A DNA stretch of 64,000 bases from Jatrophihabitans sp035642535 (GCA_035642535.1 DASQSE010000057.1:1-64000), one strand, 5' to 3'. Shown: positions 43,603 to 53,196, counted from the first letter of the stretch. Program-made: numbers and translations. The notes: a model not told the origin generated them from the letters alone.

Positions 43603-43860
43603 TCAGGCCCCGGTCGGGAGGACGTTCACGGTCTTGCGCCCGCGGCGGCTGCCGAACTTGACAGCGCCGGCCTCGAGGGCGAACAGCGTGTCGTCCTTGC
43701 CGCGCCCCACGCCGGCGCCGGGGTGGAACTTGGTGCCACGCTGCCGGACCAGGATCTCGCCGGCCTTGACCTGCTGGCCGCCGAAGCGCTTGACGCCGAG
43801 ATACTGCGCGTTCGAATCGCGGCCGTTGCGGGAGCTGGACGCGCCCTTCTTGTGTGCCAT
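43603..43860 (-). CDS. rpmA: 50S ribosomal protein L27
   Basis: An 85-residue L27 (bL27): AHKKGASSSRNGRDSNAQYL, GVKRFGGQQVKAGEILVRQR, GTKFHPGAGVGRGKDDTLFA and GRKTVNVLP. The N-terminus (MAHKKG) is directly uncleaved type. It follows rplU by 13 bases. Confidence 0.97.
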   Translation of the reverse strand: MAHKKGASSSRNGRDSNAQYLGVKRFGGQQVKAGEILVRQRGTKFHPGAGVGRGKDDTLFALEAGAVKFGSRRGRKTVNVLPTGA

Positions 43861-43873
43861 GGCGTGCCCTTCC

Positions 43874-44185
43874 TTACTTCGCGCTGATGCCGGTGACCTT
43901 CAGCTGGGTCAGCCGCTGCCGGTGGCCCTTGCGCTGGTGGTAGCCGGTCTTGTTCTTGAACTTGTGGATGCGGATCTTCGGGCCCTTGGTCTGCGCCACG
44001 ACCTCCGCGGTGATCTTCGCCTTGGCCAGCTTCGCTTCGTCGTGGGTGACGGCCTCGCCGTCGACGAGCAGCACGGCCGACAGCGCGACCTCGGCGCCGG
44101 GCTCCGCCTCGAGCTTCTCGACCTCGATGACATCGCCCTCGGCGACCTTGTACTGCTTGCCGCCGGTCTTGACGATGGCGTACAT
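43874..44185 (-). CDS. rplU: 50S ribosomal protein L21
   Basis: A 103-residue L21 (bL21): MYAIVKTGGKQYKVAEGDVI, the KAKITAEVVAQTKGPKIRIH-KFKNKTGYHQRKGHRQ stretch and LTQLKVTGI at the end. ATG at 44185 is chosen as the family start, rather than one 4 codons upstream. A hairpin-forming leader precedes it. Confidence 0.97.
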   Translation of the reverse strand: MYAIVKTGGKQYKVAEGDVIEVEKLEAEPGAEVALSAVLLVDGEAVTHDEAKLAKAKITAEVVAQTKGPKIRIHKFKNKTGYHQRKGHRQRLTQLKVTGISAK

Positions 44186-44210
44186 CGCTGCGTCCACTCC
44201 TCAATCTGGT

Positions 44211-44241
44211 GCGCCCGATCCGACGGTGTAGATCCGGGCGC
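44211..44241 (-). promoter_or_regulatory. Hairpin in the rplU leader
   Basis: In the message sense GCGCCCGGATC, loop TACACCGTCG, then GATCGGGCGC: a stem of about 10 pairs with one bulged base, ending 25 bases before the rplU ATG. Just upstream a second small stem (CCCA/TGGG) is seen. Structured leaders before rplU/rplT are often autoregulatory; here function is not shown. Confidence 0.45.
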
Positions 44242-44338
44242 TCGTAGAAAGACCCACCTCGCGATGGGCCGTCCTACAGACTACGGCACGGCGATTCTGG
44301 ACGCCAAAACGCGGCCATTAGGCCATTAAGGTGATCCG

Positions 44339-44791
44339 GTGCAGATCTTCGCGGTCCATTGGGACGACCCCGGCGCGGCGTCGTTGCGTGCCGCGCAGCG
44401 GGACGAAATCGCCCAGCGCTACGGGCGGCCCGACTCCGAGCCCGGCACCCCGCCGTCCGCCTCGGACATCGCCTACTTCGTGGTGGCCGCCGACCCGGAG
44501 GGGACGCCGCTCGGCTGCGGCGGTTTGCGGCGGCTGGACGCGACCTCGGGCGAGGTGAAGCGGATGTACGTCGTCCCCGAGCGACGCGGCGGCGGCGTGG
44601 CTCGCGCGGTGCTCGCAGCGCTCGAGGACTATGCGCGATCGCTCGGCTGGACACACCTGCGCTTGGAGACCGGCGACGGGCAACCGGACGCTGTCGCGTT
44701 CTACACGAAGCACGGCTACCGCCCGATTCCCCGGTTCGGGCACTACGTCGACGAGCCGTCCTCGCTGTGCTTCGAGCGCACGTTGAGCTAA
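44339..44791 (+). CDS. GNAT family N-acetyltransferase
   Basis: A 150-residue acetyltransferase: AYFVVAADPEGTPLGCGGLR, EVKRMYVVPERRGGGVARAV (acetyl-CoA loop RRGGGVA), LETGDGQPDAVAFYTKHGYR and FGHYVDEPSSLCFERTL. It resembles the PhnO/ribosomal-type GNATs. GTG start; CATTAA-like sequence 13 bases upstream suggests a near-leaderless message. The stop overlaps the convergent rne stop by 4 bases. Substrate unknown. Confidence 0.87.
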   Translation: MQIFAVHWDDPGAASLRAAQRDEIAQRYGRPDSEPGTPPSASDIAYFVVAADPEGTPLGCGGLRRLDATSGEVKRMYVVPERRGGGVARAVLAALEDYARSLGWTHLRLETGDGQPDAVAFYTKHGYRPIPRFGHYVDEPSSLCFERTLS

Positions 44792-47295
44792 TCCGCCGCG
44801 CTGCCTACCTCCGGCGGTCCGGCCGGGCGGCTTGCCACCCGGCGGCGGCGCTTAGCCGGCTTCGCCTTCGCGGGTGCTGCCTCGGGCTCGACGGCTTCGG
44901 GCTCGACGGCTTCGGGCGTGGCTGCCGACTCGTCGACCTCCGTCCTCGCCGACTGGGAGGCCGCAGCGTGGAGCAGGTCGGTGGCCAGCTCGAGAACCGT
45001 GATGTCCGTACCCTCACTCGGCTCGCTCGCCGCGGCCTTGTGGATCGCGGAGATCGCGGCATTGGCGGCCTTGCGCTGCTCCTGCGTCGCCGCCGGCGGC
45101 AGCTCGGTGGGCTCCGGGGACGAGCTGCGCCCGCCGCGTTTGCGCTTCGAGCGTCCACTCGGCCGGTCGCCGTCCGAGCTGTCCGCGCTCGTCCCGCCCG
45201 CCTTGTCGACCGGCTCGGTGTGCACGATCAAGCCGCGCCCCTTGCAGACCTCGCAGGTCTCGCTGAACGCCTCGAGCAAACCCTCGCCGACCCGTTTGCG
45301 TGTCAACTGCACCAGGCCGAGCGAGGTGACCTCGGCGACCTGGTGCTTGGTGCGATCGCGGGCGAGGCACTCGGTGAGTCGGCGCAGCACGAGCTCGCGG
45401 TTCGACTCGAGCACCATGTCGATGAAGTCGATGACGACGATTCCGCCCACGTCGCGCAGGCGCAGTTGCCGGACGATTTCCTCGGCGGCCTCGAGGTTGT
45501 TCCGGGTCACCGTCTGCTCGAGGTTGCCGCCCGCCCCGACGAACTTGCCGGTGTTCACGTCGATGACGGTCATCGCCTCGGTGCGGTCGATCACCAGCGA
45601 GCCGCCGGAGGGCAGCCAGACCTTGCGGTCCAGTGCCTTCATCAACTGCTCGTCGACGCGCAGGTCGCGGAACAGATCGCCGCCTCCGTTGTGCCGAGAC
45701 ATCCGGCCGGTGAGATCCGGCGCCACGGCCTCGATGTACTCGGAAACGGTCGTCCAGGCAGAGTCGCCCTGCACGACGAGCGACTTGAAGTCCTCGTTGA
45801 ACACGTCGCGGACGACCCGGGTGGCGAGGTCGGGCTCGCCGTGGACGAGCAGCGGCGCCGACTTCGTCTGCTTGGCCTTGCCCTGGATGGCCTCCCACTC
45901 GGCCTGGAGGCGCTCGACGTCGCGAGTGAGGTCCGCCTCGCTGGCGCCCTCGGCCGCAGTGCGGACGATGACGCCGGCGTCCTCGGGGACGATCTTCTTC
46001 AGGACCGCCTTCAAGCGGTGCCGCTCGCTGTCCGGCAGCCGCCGGCTGATGCCGGTCATGCCGCCGCTCGGCACGTACACGAGGAACCGTCCGGGCAGTG
46101 AGACCTGGCTGGTCAAGCGCGCGCCCTTGTGCCCGATGGGGTCCTTGGTGACCTGGATGAGCACGGTGTCGCCGGACTTGAGCGCGTTCTCGATCGCCCG
46201 CGACTTGCCCTCCAACCCCGCGGCGTCCCAGTTCACCTCGCCGGCGTACAACACACCGTTGCGCCCCTTGCCGATGTCGACGAACGCCGCCTCCATCGAC
46301 GGCAGCACGTTCTGCACGCGGCCCAGATAGACGTTCCCGACGTAGGACGTCGCGCTCGCCCGCGTGACGTAGTGCTCGACGAGGATGCCGTCCTCGAGGA
46401 CGGCGATCTGGGTGCGGTCACCGGTCTGGCGCACCGCCATCAGTCGCTCGACGGCCTCGCGCCGGGCGAGGAACTCCGCCTCGCTGAGGATCGGGGCGCG
46501 GCGCCGGGTGGTTTCGCGGCCGTCCTTGCGTCGCTGCCGCTTCGCCTCGAGCCGGGTGGAGCCCTTCACCGCCTGGACGCCGTCGTCCGGAGCCTTCGGC
46601 TCCCGGACGTGGGTGACGGTGTTCGGATCTGCGGGCTCGTCGGCGTCTTCCTCGCCGGCGCGGCGCCGCTTGCGCCGGCGCCGGGTATTGGTGCTCTCGG
46701 TGTCGGCCTCGGGCTCGGTCGCCTCGGGCTCGGTCGCCTCGGCGTCGGCGGTCGCGTCGTCGGTCGTCTCGGCCGCCGCGGCCTCTTCGCCGTTCTTCGC
46801 CCCGCCGCCACCTCGACCGCGCCGGCCCCGGCGGCGGCGGCGCCGGGCACCGGTGGCCTGCTCGATCGCGGCTTCCTTGACGTCCTCCGGCTCGGCGGTT
46901 GAATCCTGGATGTCCTCGGCCGCGGTGATGTCGACCTCGCCGGGCGCCGGCTCGTCGCTCGGCGGCGGCGCCGCGGCCTTGCGCGCCCGGCGGCGCGGAG
47001 TGCGGGCCTCCTCGGCCGGCGCCATGAACAGGACGCCGGGGGCGGTGGCCTCCGTTTCCGCCGGCGCTTCCGGCGCAGACGGTGCAGCGGCCTTGGCAGC
47101 CTTCTTCGTCGTCTTCTTGGCGGGCGCCTTGGTCTCCGTGTTGGTTGCCGCCTTCTTGGCGGCCTTCTTTGCCGGCGCCTTTTTTGCCGGCGCCTTCTTG
47201 ACGATCGTCTTCTTGACGGTCTTCTTCGCCGCCTTCACCGGCGGTGCCGCCAGCTCTGTTGGCGCATCGGTGTTCTCGTTGTCAGGTTCGAGCAT
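44788..47295 (-). CDS. rne: Ribonuclease E/G (Rne/Rng)
   Basis: An 835-residue endoribonuclease. About 260 N-terminal residues are low-complexity: Ala/Lys/Pro repeats (KKAPAKKAPAKKAAKKA) and acidic/Arg-rich tracts (ARRRRRRGRRGRGGGG). Next come an S1 domain (about residues 310-390, SYVGNVYLGRVQNVLPSMEA), a DNase I-like catalytic domain (GSLVIDRTEAMTVIDVNTGK, GGIVVIDFIDM with the metal Asp residues) and a zinc-link CEVCKGRG. The C-terminal tail (from about 735) is again Ala/Pro/Glu-rich. Actinobacterial RNase E places disordered arms at both ends like this. Confidence 0.95.
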   Translation of the reverse strand: MLEPDNENTDAPTELAAPPVKAAKKTVKKTIVKKAPAKKAPAKKAAKKAATNTETKAPAKKTTKKAAKAAAPSAPEAPAETEATAPGVLFMAPAEEARTPRRRARKAAAPPPSDEPAPGEVDITAAEDIQDSTAEPEDVKEAAIEQATGARRRRRRGRRGRGGGGAKNGEEAAAAETTDDATADAEATEPEATEPEADTESTNTRRRRKRRRAGEEDADEPADPNTVTHVREPKAPDDGVQAVKGSTRLEAKRQRRKDGRETTRRRAPILSEAEFLARREAVERLMAVRQTGDRTQIAVLEDGILVEHYVTRASATSYVGNVYLGRVQNVLPSMEAAFVDIGKGRNGVLYAGEVNWDAAGLEGKSRAIENALKSGDTVLIQVTKDPIGHKGARLTSQVSLPGRFLVYVPSGGMTGISRRLPDSERHRLKAVLKKIVPEDAGVIVRTAAEGASEADLTRDVERLQAEWEAIQGKAKQTKSAPLLVHGEPDLATRVVRDVFNEDFKSLVVQGDSAWTTVSEYIEAVAPDLTGRMSRHNGGGDLFRDLRVDEQLMKALDRKVWLPSGGSLVIDRTEAMTVIDVNTGKFVGAGGNLEQTVTRNNLEAAEEIVRQLRLRDVGGIVVIDFIDMVLESNRELVLRRLTECLARDRTKHQVAEVTSLGLVQLTRKRVGEGLLEAFSETCEVCKGRGLIVHTEPVDKAGGTSADSSDGDRPSGRSKRKRGGRSSSPEPTELPPAATQEQRKAANAAISAIHKAAASEPSEGTDITVLELATDLLHAAASQSARTEVDESAATPEAVEPEAVEPEAAPAKAKPAKRRRRVASRPAGPPEVGSAAD

Positions 47296-47442
47296 TTGCT
47301 CGGGTCACTCCGTTCGGCCTCCGGGCGCGTCCACGACACGGCGTGTTACCGCGACCGCACAGAGGCGGTTTTGGCGGGCACCGCGGTGCCCGCGAAGTCT
47401 TCGTTGGGGTCGCATGTCGCGGCCCCGGCGGGTACTCCTGTC

Positions 47443-48210
47443 CTACTTCGGCGTCGCGGCCTGTTGTTCACGATCGGCGGCCAACGGGTCTCCGATCACA
47501 TCGTGCGCACCGAGCGGTCCCTGCGCCTGGCGCACCGCTAGCGGCGGTGCGGCCGGGGCGAGACCGGCGACGGCACGAAGTGCCGCGACGACGTCGTCGG
47601 GTCGTACGGCTGGGGTTACCTGCCGGACAACCACGTCGATTATCGCATGCCCCTGGTCGCCACCCTGCGAAGGCGCGGTCGAGACACGCGCGAGCACGAC
47701 CGGGGCACGGGCATCGAGGACGCGCCGGCCGCTCTTCGTCAGCCGCTCGATGCCGACCTCGTCGCGCGCCAGGAACTGCGTGATCGCCGCCAGCGCGGCC
47801 GAATCCGACACGCCGGGCAGCTCGATCCGCCAGGCGGACGCGTCCATCCGGTCGGCGAGCGAGCCGGGCCCGGCCGGCACCGCCTCGACGATGTCCAGGC
47901 CGGCCGGCAGGGCCGCGTCCAGCGCGGCTCGCAGTTCCGCCACGTCCACCTCGCGGACGAGACCGATCTCCAGGTACTCCGCCTCGCTCGCGACCCCGGT
48001 CGGCGCCGCGCCCACGTAGCTGATCTTCGGATGCGGGGTGAAGCCGGCGGAGTAAGCCATCGGCACCTCGGCCCGCCGCAGTGCCCGTTCGAAGGCGCGT
48101 GCGAAATCCCGGTGCGACGTGAAGCGGAGCCGGCCCCGTTTTGCGTAGCGGATCCGGATCCGCTGCACCGCCGGCGCCGCCGGCGGCCCGGTCGGAACGC
48201 GGCGCGCCAT
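47443..48210 (-). CDS. TIGR03936 family radical SAM-associated protein (DUF2344)
   Basis: A 255-residue protein: RIRIRYAKRGRLRFTSHRDF, ERALRRAEVPMAYSAGFTPH, PKISYVGAAPTGVASEAEYL and LPAGLDIVEA. In most actinobacteria it follows directly after the TIGR03960 radical SAM gene. Here the two are separated by a pseudogene (48260-49947). The family is thought to assist a tRNA or rRNA radical SAM enzyme, but the function is not established. The 147 bases from its end to rne (47296-47442) contain no gene. Confidence 0.88.
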   Translation of the reverse strand: MARRVPTGPPAAPAVQRIRIRYAKRGRLRFTSHRDFARAFERALRRAEVPMAYSAGFTPHPKISYVGAAPTGVASEAEYLEIGLVREVDVAELRAALDAALPAGLDIVEAVPAGPGSLADRMDASAWRIELPGVSDSAALAAITQFLARDEVGIERLTKSGRRVLDARAPVVLARVSTAPSQGGDQGHAIIDVVVRQVTPAVRPDDVVAALRAVAGLAPAAPPLAVRQAQGPLGAHDVIGDPLAADREQQAATPK

Positions 48211-48259
48211 GCGTCCGAGTCTGCCGCATCACCCGGACGTGGCGGCAGCACGCGCCCAC

Positions 48260-49947
48260 GCGCCGCCCGGCGTCGGTCAGGATGCGAGCGCACGAGGCGA
48301 CCGCACGGCATTGCGCCAGCGGGTCGGAGCGCCGCAGCGCCGTGTTGCCGGTGAGCGTCACGCGGGACGTCGCGGTGTCCTTCGGCCACCAGAACGGCTG
48401 ATCGTCGTCCCAGTAGTTGTCGATCAATCTGATCCGTCGTGGTTTGACGCCGCTCACGGCGTTGTCCGCGCCGTACACGACGTTGCGTTGAACCGTGATC
48501 CAGTCAGCACCGACGTCCGCGTAGACACCCACGCCACCGGTGTCGTGCACGACGTTGCCCCGCACGACCGACCCATTGGCGAAGGACGTCCCTTGGGCGG
48601 ACGGCAGCTAGATCCCGCCGCCGTCCGGCACCGTCCGAACCGCGTTGAAAACCAGATTTCCTACGACGTGCAGCCCATGCGGCGACCCGCACCAGATTCC
48701 CGAGTACGGCACGTCGTCGACCTGGTTGTGTGCCACGGTCGCATTGGGCGATCCCTCGAGTGAAAGGCCGATCGAGCCGCGGTAATCGATGCCGATGTCG
48801 TGGATCCAGTTGTCTTCGACGCGGTTGTTGCCACCGTGGCCGCGAACCTCGACGCCGCCACCTGACGCGTCGTCGATCACGTTGCCGTCCACGGCATTGG
48901 CTGAGCCCACCTGGGAAAGGACCAGCGCAGTGCCGCCCAGATGCGTGAATCGGTTGTCTTCGACGTCGATGTGCTCGGCGCCGCGGAATGAGACGGCGCC
49001 CGGCATCCGGTATCCGGCGCTGCCGTTCGCGTAGTACCAGCTGCCGATCGTCTGCGGGAAGCCCTGCGGCCGATCCGGCGTAAACCACGTCGCGTAGGAG
49101 AAGGTCAGCCCGCGGAATGCCACGTCATGCAACGGCGCTCCCGCGACCAGCGTTTCCAGCATCGGCGCGACATCCGTGGGCGCTCCTGGAGTCGCGCCGG
49201 GAACATCGGCGGCGTAGGCACGCTTGAGATCGCCGTAGCACGGTTGATCGACGGTGACCACCGTCCACTTGGTGTCACCGTGAACTCAAGCCACGCCACA
49301 GCGCGCCTCCGAGTAGGGCAGCCCAGCCTTCGCTCCGTTGAATACGAGTTCCATGTCCTCGGGACCTCGCCAGGACTGCGGCACGGTGTTGTGGACGGCG
49401 AAGCCGGCCCGCAGTGCGATCGCCTTGCCGGGCAGCCCGCGTCCGAGCGCAGTACGGGCTGCGCGGCGGCCGTCGACGAACAGGTGGCGCGTCTCGAGCT
49501 CACCCACATCCGCCTGCCGGGCCCCTGGCACGTCCGTCGCCGGTCGCCACCCGGTCACCGGTCGACCGCCGCTGATCGCGGGCATCTCGCGCCGCGGCGT
49601 TCCGTAGCCGTACGCCTGGTAGGTGACCGTGTGCCCGCCGGTGCCGCTGTCGCCCGCTGCCGATGAGAATCGAAGCGGACGGTTGAGTTGGTAGCGGCCC
49701 CGCGCAGGTTGACGACGATGTCGCCGTCCATTCGCGCGCTGCGCTCGCGGACCGCACGCTGGGCGCGCGCAATCGTGGCGAACGGATTTTGCAGCGTGCC
49801 CGGCCAGCTGTCCCGCCCCCACGGCGCGACGTAGAGTTGCTCGTCGTCCGCATGCCCCGTGCCGGTGAAGGCGTCGACGAGCGCCCCCGCAGCGGCCAGC
49901 GTCGTGAGCACGGCGGCCAGCGCGATCAGTTTCGTCCTGATCTTCAC
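48260..49947 (-). pseudogene. Right-handed beta-helix (pectate-lyase-like) secreted protein, degraded
   Basis: An intact signal peptide and start (MKIRTKLIALAAVLTTLAAA, then DDEQLYVAPWGRDSWPGTLQ) leads into a broken gene. Three lesions: loss of one G near 49711 (LRG-ARYQL then reads in the next frame); TGA at 49286-49288 in place of a probable TGG (CGVA-stop-VHGD); and TAG at 48608-48610 (GGGI-stop-LPSAQG). Between them the beta-helix repeats are well kept (HIDVEDNRFTHLGGTALVLS, DNWIHDIGIDYRGSIGLSLE, RLIDNYWDDDQPFWWP). The original stop also seems lost near 48260. It probably acted on an extracellular polysaccharide; it is not functional as it stands. Confidence 0.85.
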
Positions 49948-50000
49948 TGGACGAGCCTACGGTTGATCTCCGGCGTCGTGGCGACAGTTGACCCCGGTGA

Positions 50001-51908
50001 TCACGGTTTCGTGGCGAGCGGCAGCAGGTCGCGGCCGGTCGGGCCGATCTGGATGTCGGTGCCCAGGTTGGAGCAGACCCCGCAGTCGAAGCACGGCGTC
50101 CACCGGCAGTCGTCCTGCTCGAACTCACCGAGCGCGTCCTGCCAGTCGTCCCACAGCCACTGCTTGTCCAGGCCGGAGTCGAGATGATCCCAGGGCAACA
50201 CCTCGTCGGCGTCCCGCTCGCGGGTGGTGTACCAGCCGACATCCACGCCGACCGCCGTTGCGGCGGCCATCCAGCGGGCGAAGGAGAAGTGCTCGGTCCA
50301 GCCGTCGAAGCGCCCGCCGTCGCGCCAGACCCGCTCGATCACCGCGCCGACACGTCGGTCACCGCGGGAGAGCAGCCCTTCGATGAGCGACGGCTCGCCG
50401 TCGTGATAGCGCATCCCGACGTTGCGGCCGAGCGCCTTGTTCGCGTTGATGGCCTCGCGCAGCTTGCGCAGCCGGTTGTCGACGGTTTCGGGCGAGGCCT
50501 GCGCGGCCCACTGGAACGGGGTGTGCGGCTTGGGGACGAAGCCGCCGATCGAGACGGTGCAGCGGATGTCCTTATGTCCGGCTGCCTCGCGCCCGGCGCG
50601 GATGACGTCGTGCGCCATGTCCGCGATCTCGAGGACGTCGTCATCGGTCTCGGTGGGCAGGCCGCACATGAAGTAGAGCTTCACCTGCCGCCAGCCCTGT
50701 ACGTACGCGGCGGACACCGTACGGATCAGGTCGTCCTTGCTGACCATCTTGTTGATCACCCGGCGCAGCCGCTCGGAACCGCCCTCGGGTGCGAACGTCA
50801 GCCCGGAGCGCCGGCCGTTGCGGGAGAACTCGTTCGCGAGGTCGATGTTGAACGCGTCCACCCGAGTCGAGGGCAGCGAGAGGCTGACCCGGTCGTTCTC
50901 GTAGCGGTCGGCGAGCTGCTTCGCGAGCGGGCCGATCTCGGAGTGATCGGCGCTCGAGAGCGACAGCAGGCCGACCTCCTCGAACCCGGTGGCCGCGAGC
51001 CCGTTGCGGACCATCTCGCCGATGCCGTCGATGCTGCGCTCGCGGACCGGACGGGTGATCATCCCCGCCTGGCAGAAGCGGCAGCCGCGCGTACAGCCGC
51101 GGAAGATCTCGACGCTCATCCGTTCGTGCACCGACTCGGCGAGCGGGACGAGCGGCGCCTTCGGATACGGCCACTCGTCCAGATTCATGACGGTGTGCTT
51201 CGTGACCCGCGCCGGCACGCCTTCCTGGTTGGGCGTGACCGCGTCGATGCGGCCGTCGGGCAGGTAGCTGACGTCGTAGCAGCGCGGCACGTACACGCCA
51301 CCGGTGCGGGCAAGGCGGAGCAGCAGCTCCGCACGGCTCGCGCCCGCGCGCTTCGCGTCGCGGACGATGTCGGTGATCGCGCCGACGATCTGCTCGCCGT
51401 CGCCGAGCACGGCGGCGTCGATGAAGTCGGCGATCGGCTCCGGGTTGAACGCGGCGTGCCCACCGGCAATGACGAGCGGATGCGATTCGTCCCGGTCGCG
51501 CGACTGCAACGGGATGCCGGACAGGTCGAGCGCGGAGAGCAGGTTCGTGTAGCCGAGCTCGGTGGCGAAGCTGACGCCCAGGATGTCGAACGCACCGACC
51601 GGCCGGTGCGCGTCGACAGTGAATTGGCTGATGCCGTGCTCGCGCATTAGCGCCTCGAGATCCGGCCAGACCGAGTAGGTGCGCTCGGCCAGCGCATCCG
51701 CGCGCTCGTTGATCACCTCGTAGAGGATCTGCACGCCCTGATTCGGCAATCCGACCTCGTAGGCGTCCGGGTAGAGCAGCGCCCAGCGGACGGCTACCGA
51801 GTCCCAATCCTTGACTCGCGCGTTCAGCTCGCCGCCGACGTACTGGATCGGCTTGCGGACCCGCGGCAGCAAGGGCTCGAGGTCGGCGAACAGCGAAGCG
51901 ACAGGCAC
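50001..51908 (-). CDS. TIGR03960 family B12-binding-like radical SAM protein
   Basis: A 635-residue radical SAM enzyme. An N-terminal part with a B12-binding-like fold (LYPDAYEVGLPNQGVQILYE, FDILGVSFATELGYTNLL) precedes the [4Fe-4S] motif CTRGCRFCQAGMITRP at about residues 275-290; GLTFAPEGGSERLRRVINKM and the C-terminal FDCGVCSNLG cysteines follow. GTG start at 51908. The usual partner, the TIGR03936 protein, is 1.8 kb downstream beyond a pseudogene. Substrate not established. Confidence 0.9.
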   Translation of the reverse strand: MPVASLFADLEPLLPRVRKPIQYVGGELNARVKDWDSVAVRWALLYPDAYEVGLPNQGVQILYEVINERADALAERTYSVWPDLEALMREHGISQFTVDAHRPVGAFDILGVSFATELGYTNLLSALDLSGIPLQSRDRDESHPLVIAGGHAAFNPEPIADFIDAAVLGDGEQIVGAITDIVRDAKRAGASRAELLLRLARTGGVYVPRCYDVSYLPDGRIDAVTPNQEGVPARVTKHTVMNLDEWPYPKAPLVPLAESVHERMSVEIFRGCTRGCRFCQAGMITRPVRERSIDGIGEMVRNGLAATGFEEVGLLSLSSADHSEIGPLAKQLADRYENDRVSLSLPSTRVDAFNIDLANEFSRNGRRSGLTFAPEGGSERLRRVINKMVSKDDLIRTVSAAYVQGWRQVKLYFMCGLPTETDDDVLEIADMAHDVIRAGREAAGHKDIRCTVSIGGFVPKPHTPFQWAAQASPETVDNRLRKLREAINANKALGRNVGMRYHDGEPSLIEGLLSRGDRRVGAVIERVWRDGGRFDGWTEHFSFARWMAAATAVGVDVGWYTTRERDADEVLPWDHLDSGLDKQWLWDDWQDALGEFEQDDCRWTPCFDCGVCSNLGTDIQIGPTGRDLLPLATKP

Positions 51909-51945
51909 GCCGAATTATCTTACGGCGGCTGGCAGGATCGGGCGG

Positions 51946-52806
51946 GTGCGTCCTGTTTCCCCCGAGCTGCTCGTGCTCGGTGGAATCGGCTCGGTACAGT
52001 TCGGCGCGGCGCTCGCCGACAAGCTGTTCGACAAGGCGGGCCCGGGTGGCGTCGTGCTGGTACGGCTGCTCCTTTCGGCCGTGATTCTGCTGGCGATCGC
52101 GCGGCCGACGCTGCGCCGTCGCTCGCGCGCGGACGTCCTCGCCGCGGTCGCCTTCGGGGTCGTCCTGGCGGGCATGAACTGGAGCTTTTACGAGGCGCTC
52201 AGCCGGCTGCCGCTCGGCGTGGCGGTGACGGTCGAGTTCACCGGCCCGCTGGCGGTCGCGGTCGCCGGCTCGCGCCGCCTGTTGGACGGGGTATGGGTGC
52301 TGCTTGCGGCGGGCGGTGTGGTGCTGCTGGCGCTGCGCGGCGACGAGCACGGCGTGCACACGACGGGCGTGTTGCTCGCGCTGGTGGCGGCGGCCTGCTG
52401 GGCGTCCTACATCCTGCTCGCGCAGCGCGTCGGCGCGGCGTTCGCGCAGCTCGACGGGCTGGCGATCGCGCTCGGCGTCGGCACGCTGCTGGTCGTCCCG
52501 GCCGGTGTCGTCCAGGGTGGCGACGCACTGCTGTGGCCGTCCGTGATCGCAGGCGGGCTCGCCATCGCGCTGCTGTCGTCGCTGATCCCCTACTCGCTGG
52601 AGCTGATTGCGCTGCGCCGGCTCAGCGCGTACGGGTTCGGGCTGCTGATGAGCCTCGAGCCCGCCGTCGCCGCGCTCGCCGGCGTAATCCTGCTCGGCCA
52701 GCCGGTGACGGCGATCCTCGCAACCGCGCTCGTCATGGTGATCGCGGCGAGCGTCGGCAACACGGTGATGGCGCGCCGCCTGCCGCGTCCGCAACCGGAG
52801 GCATGA
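51946..52806 (+). CDS. EamA family transporter (RhtA-like)
   Basis: A 286-residue drug/metabolite transporter with ten helices in two EamA repeats: FGAALADKLFDKAGPGG-V-V-L-V-R-L and GMNWSFYEALSRLPLGVAVT in the first; CWASYILLAQRVGAAFAQLD and LIPYSLELIALRRLSAYGFG with SLEPAVAALAGVILLGQ in the second. Relatives export amino acids such as threonine or homoserine. GTG start at 51946, 37 bases from the divergent TIGR03960 start. Confidence 0.9.
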   Translation: MRPVSPELLVLGGIGSVQFGAALADKLFDKAGPGGVVLVRLLLSAVILLAIARPTLRRRSRADVLAAVAFGVVLAGMNWSFYEALSRLPLGVAVTVEFTGPLAVAVAGSRRLLDGVWVLLAAGGVVLLALRGDEHGVHTTGVLLALVAAACWASYILLAQRVGAAFAQLDGLAIALGVGTLLVVPAGVVQGGDALLWPSVIAGGLAIALLSSLIPYSLELIALRRLSAYGFGLLMSLEPAVAALAGVILLGQPVTAILATALVMVIAASVGNTVMARRLPRPQPEA

Positions 52807-52821
52807 CCGGCGGGTGCAGCG

Positions 52822-53187
52822 TCATGCAGGCAGCGCGGTGTACTGGATCGCGGCCAACTGCCAGCGATCGTGCTCGGTGACCCATGACTGCGTGACGCGG
52901 AACCGGCCCTTGATCGTCTCGCCGTGGTACACGCACTCGGATTCGACCGAGTCGATCCGCACACCCGCGTTGCCATAGGCGTGCACCTCGGTCTCGAACG
53001 GTTCGAGGCGGACGAGTTCGTAACCGGTCTCGCGGTGTACGCGCAGCCACTCGTCGCGATCTGTCATGAACCCCTTCGGCCCGATGATGCGCGCGTCGGG
53101 CGCAATGAGCTCGTTGAGCGTCGCCCAGTCCTGGGTCAGGAGCGCGGTGTTGACCGAGTCCTGCAGCTTCTCAATCGTCGCTTCCAT
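52822..53187 (-). CDS. NTF2-like (DUF4440/SnoaL) protein
   Basis: A 121-residue protein with the DUF4440 pattern: DSVNTALLTQDWATLNELIA, PDARIIGPKGFMTDRDEWL, then strands ending TQSWVTEHDRWQLAAIQYTA. Proteins of this kind are often monooxygenase-associated or steroid-isomerase-like. It starts 9 bases after the LLM oxidoreductase stop on the same strand, so probably works with it. No catalytic residue is assignable. Confidence 0.83.
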   Translation of the reverse strand: MEATIEKLQDSVNTALLTQDWATLNELIAPDARIIGPKGFMTDRDEWLRVHRETGYELVRLEPFETEVHAYGNAGVRIDSVESECVYHGETIKGRFRVTQSWVTEHDRWQLAAIQYTALPA

Positions 53188-53196
53188 TTCGTCTCC

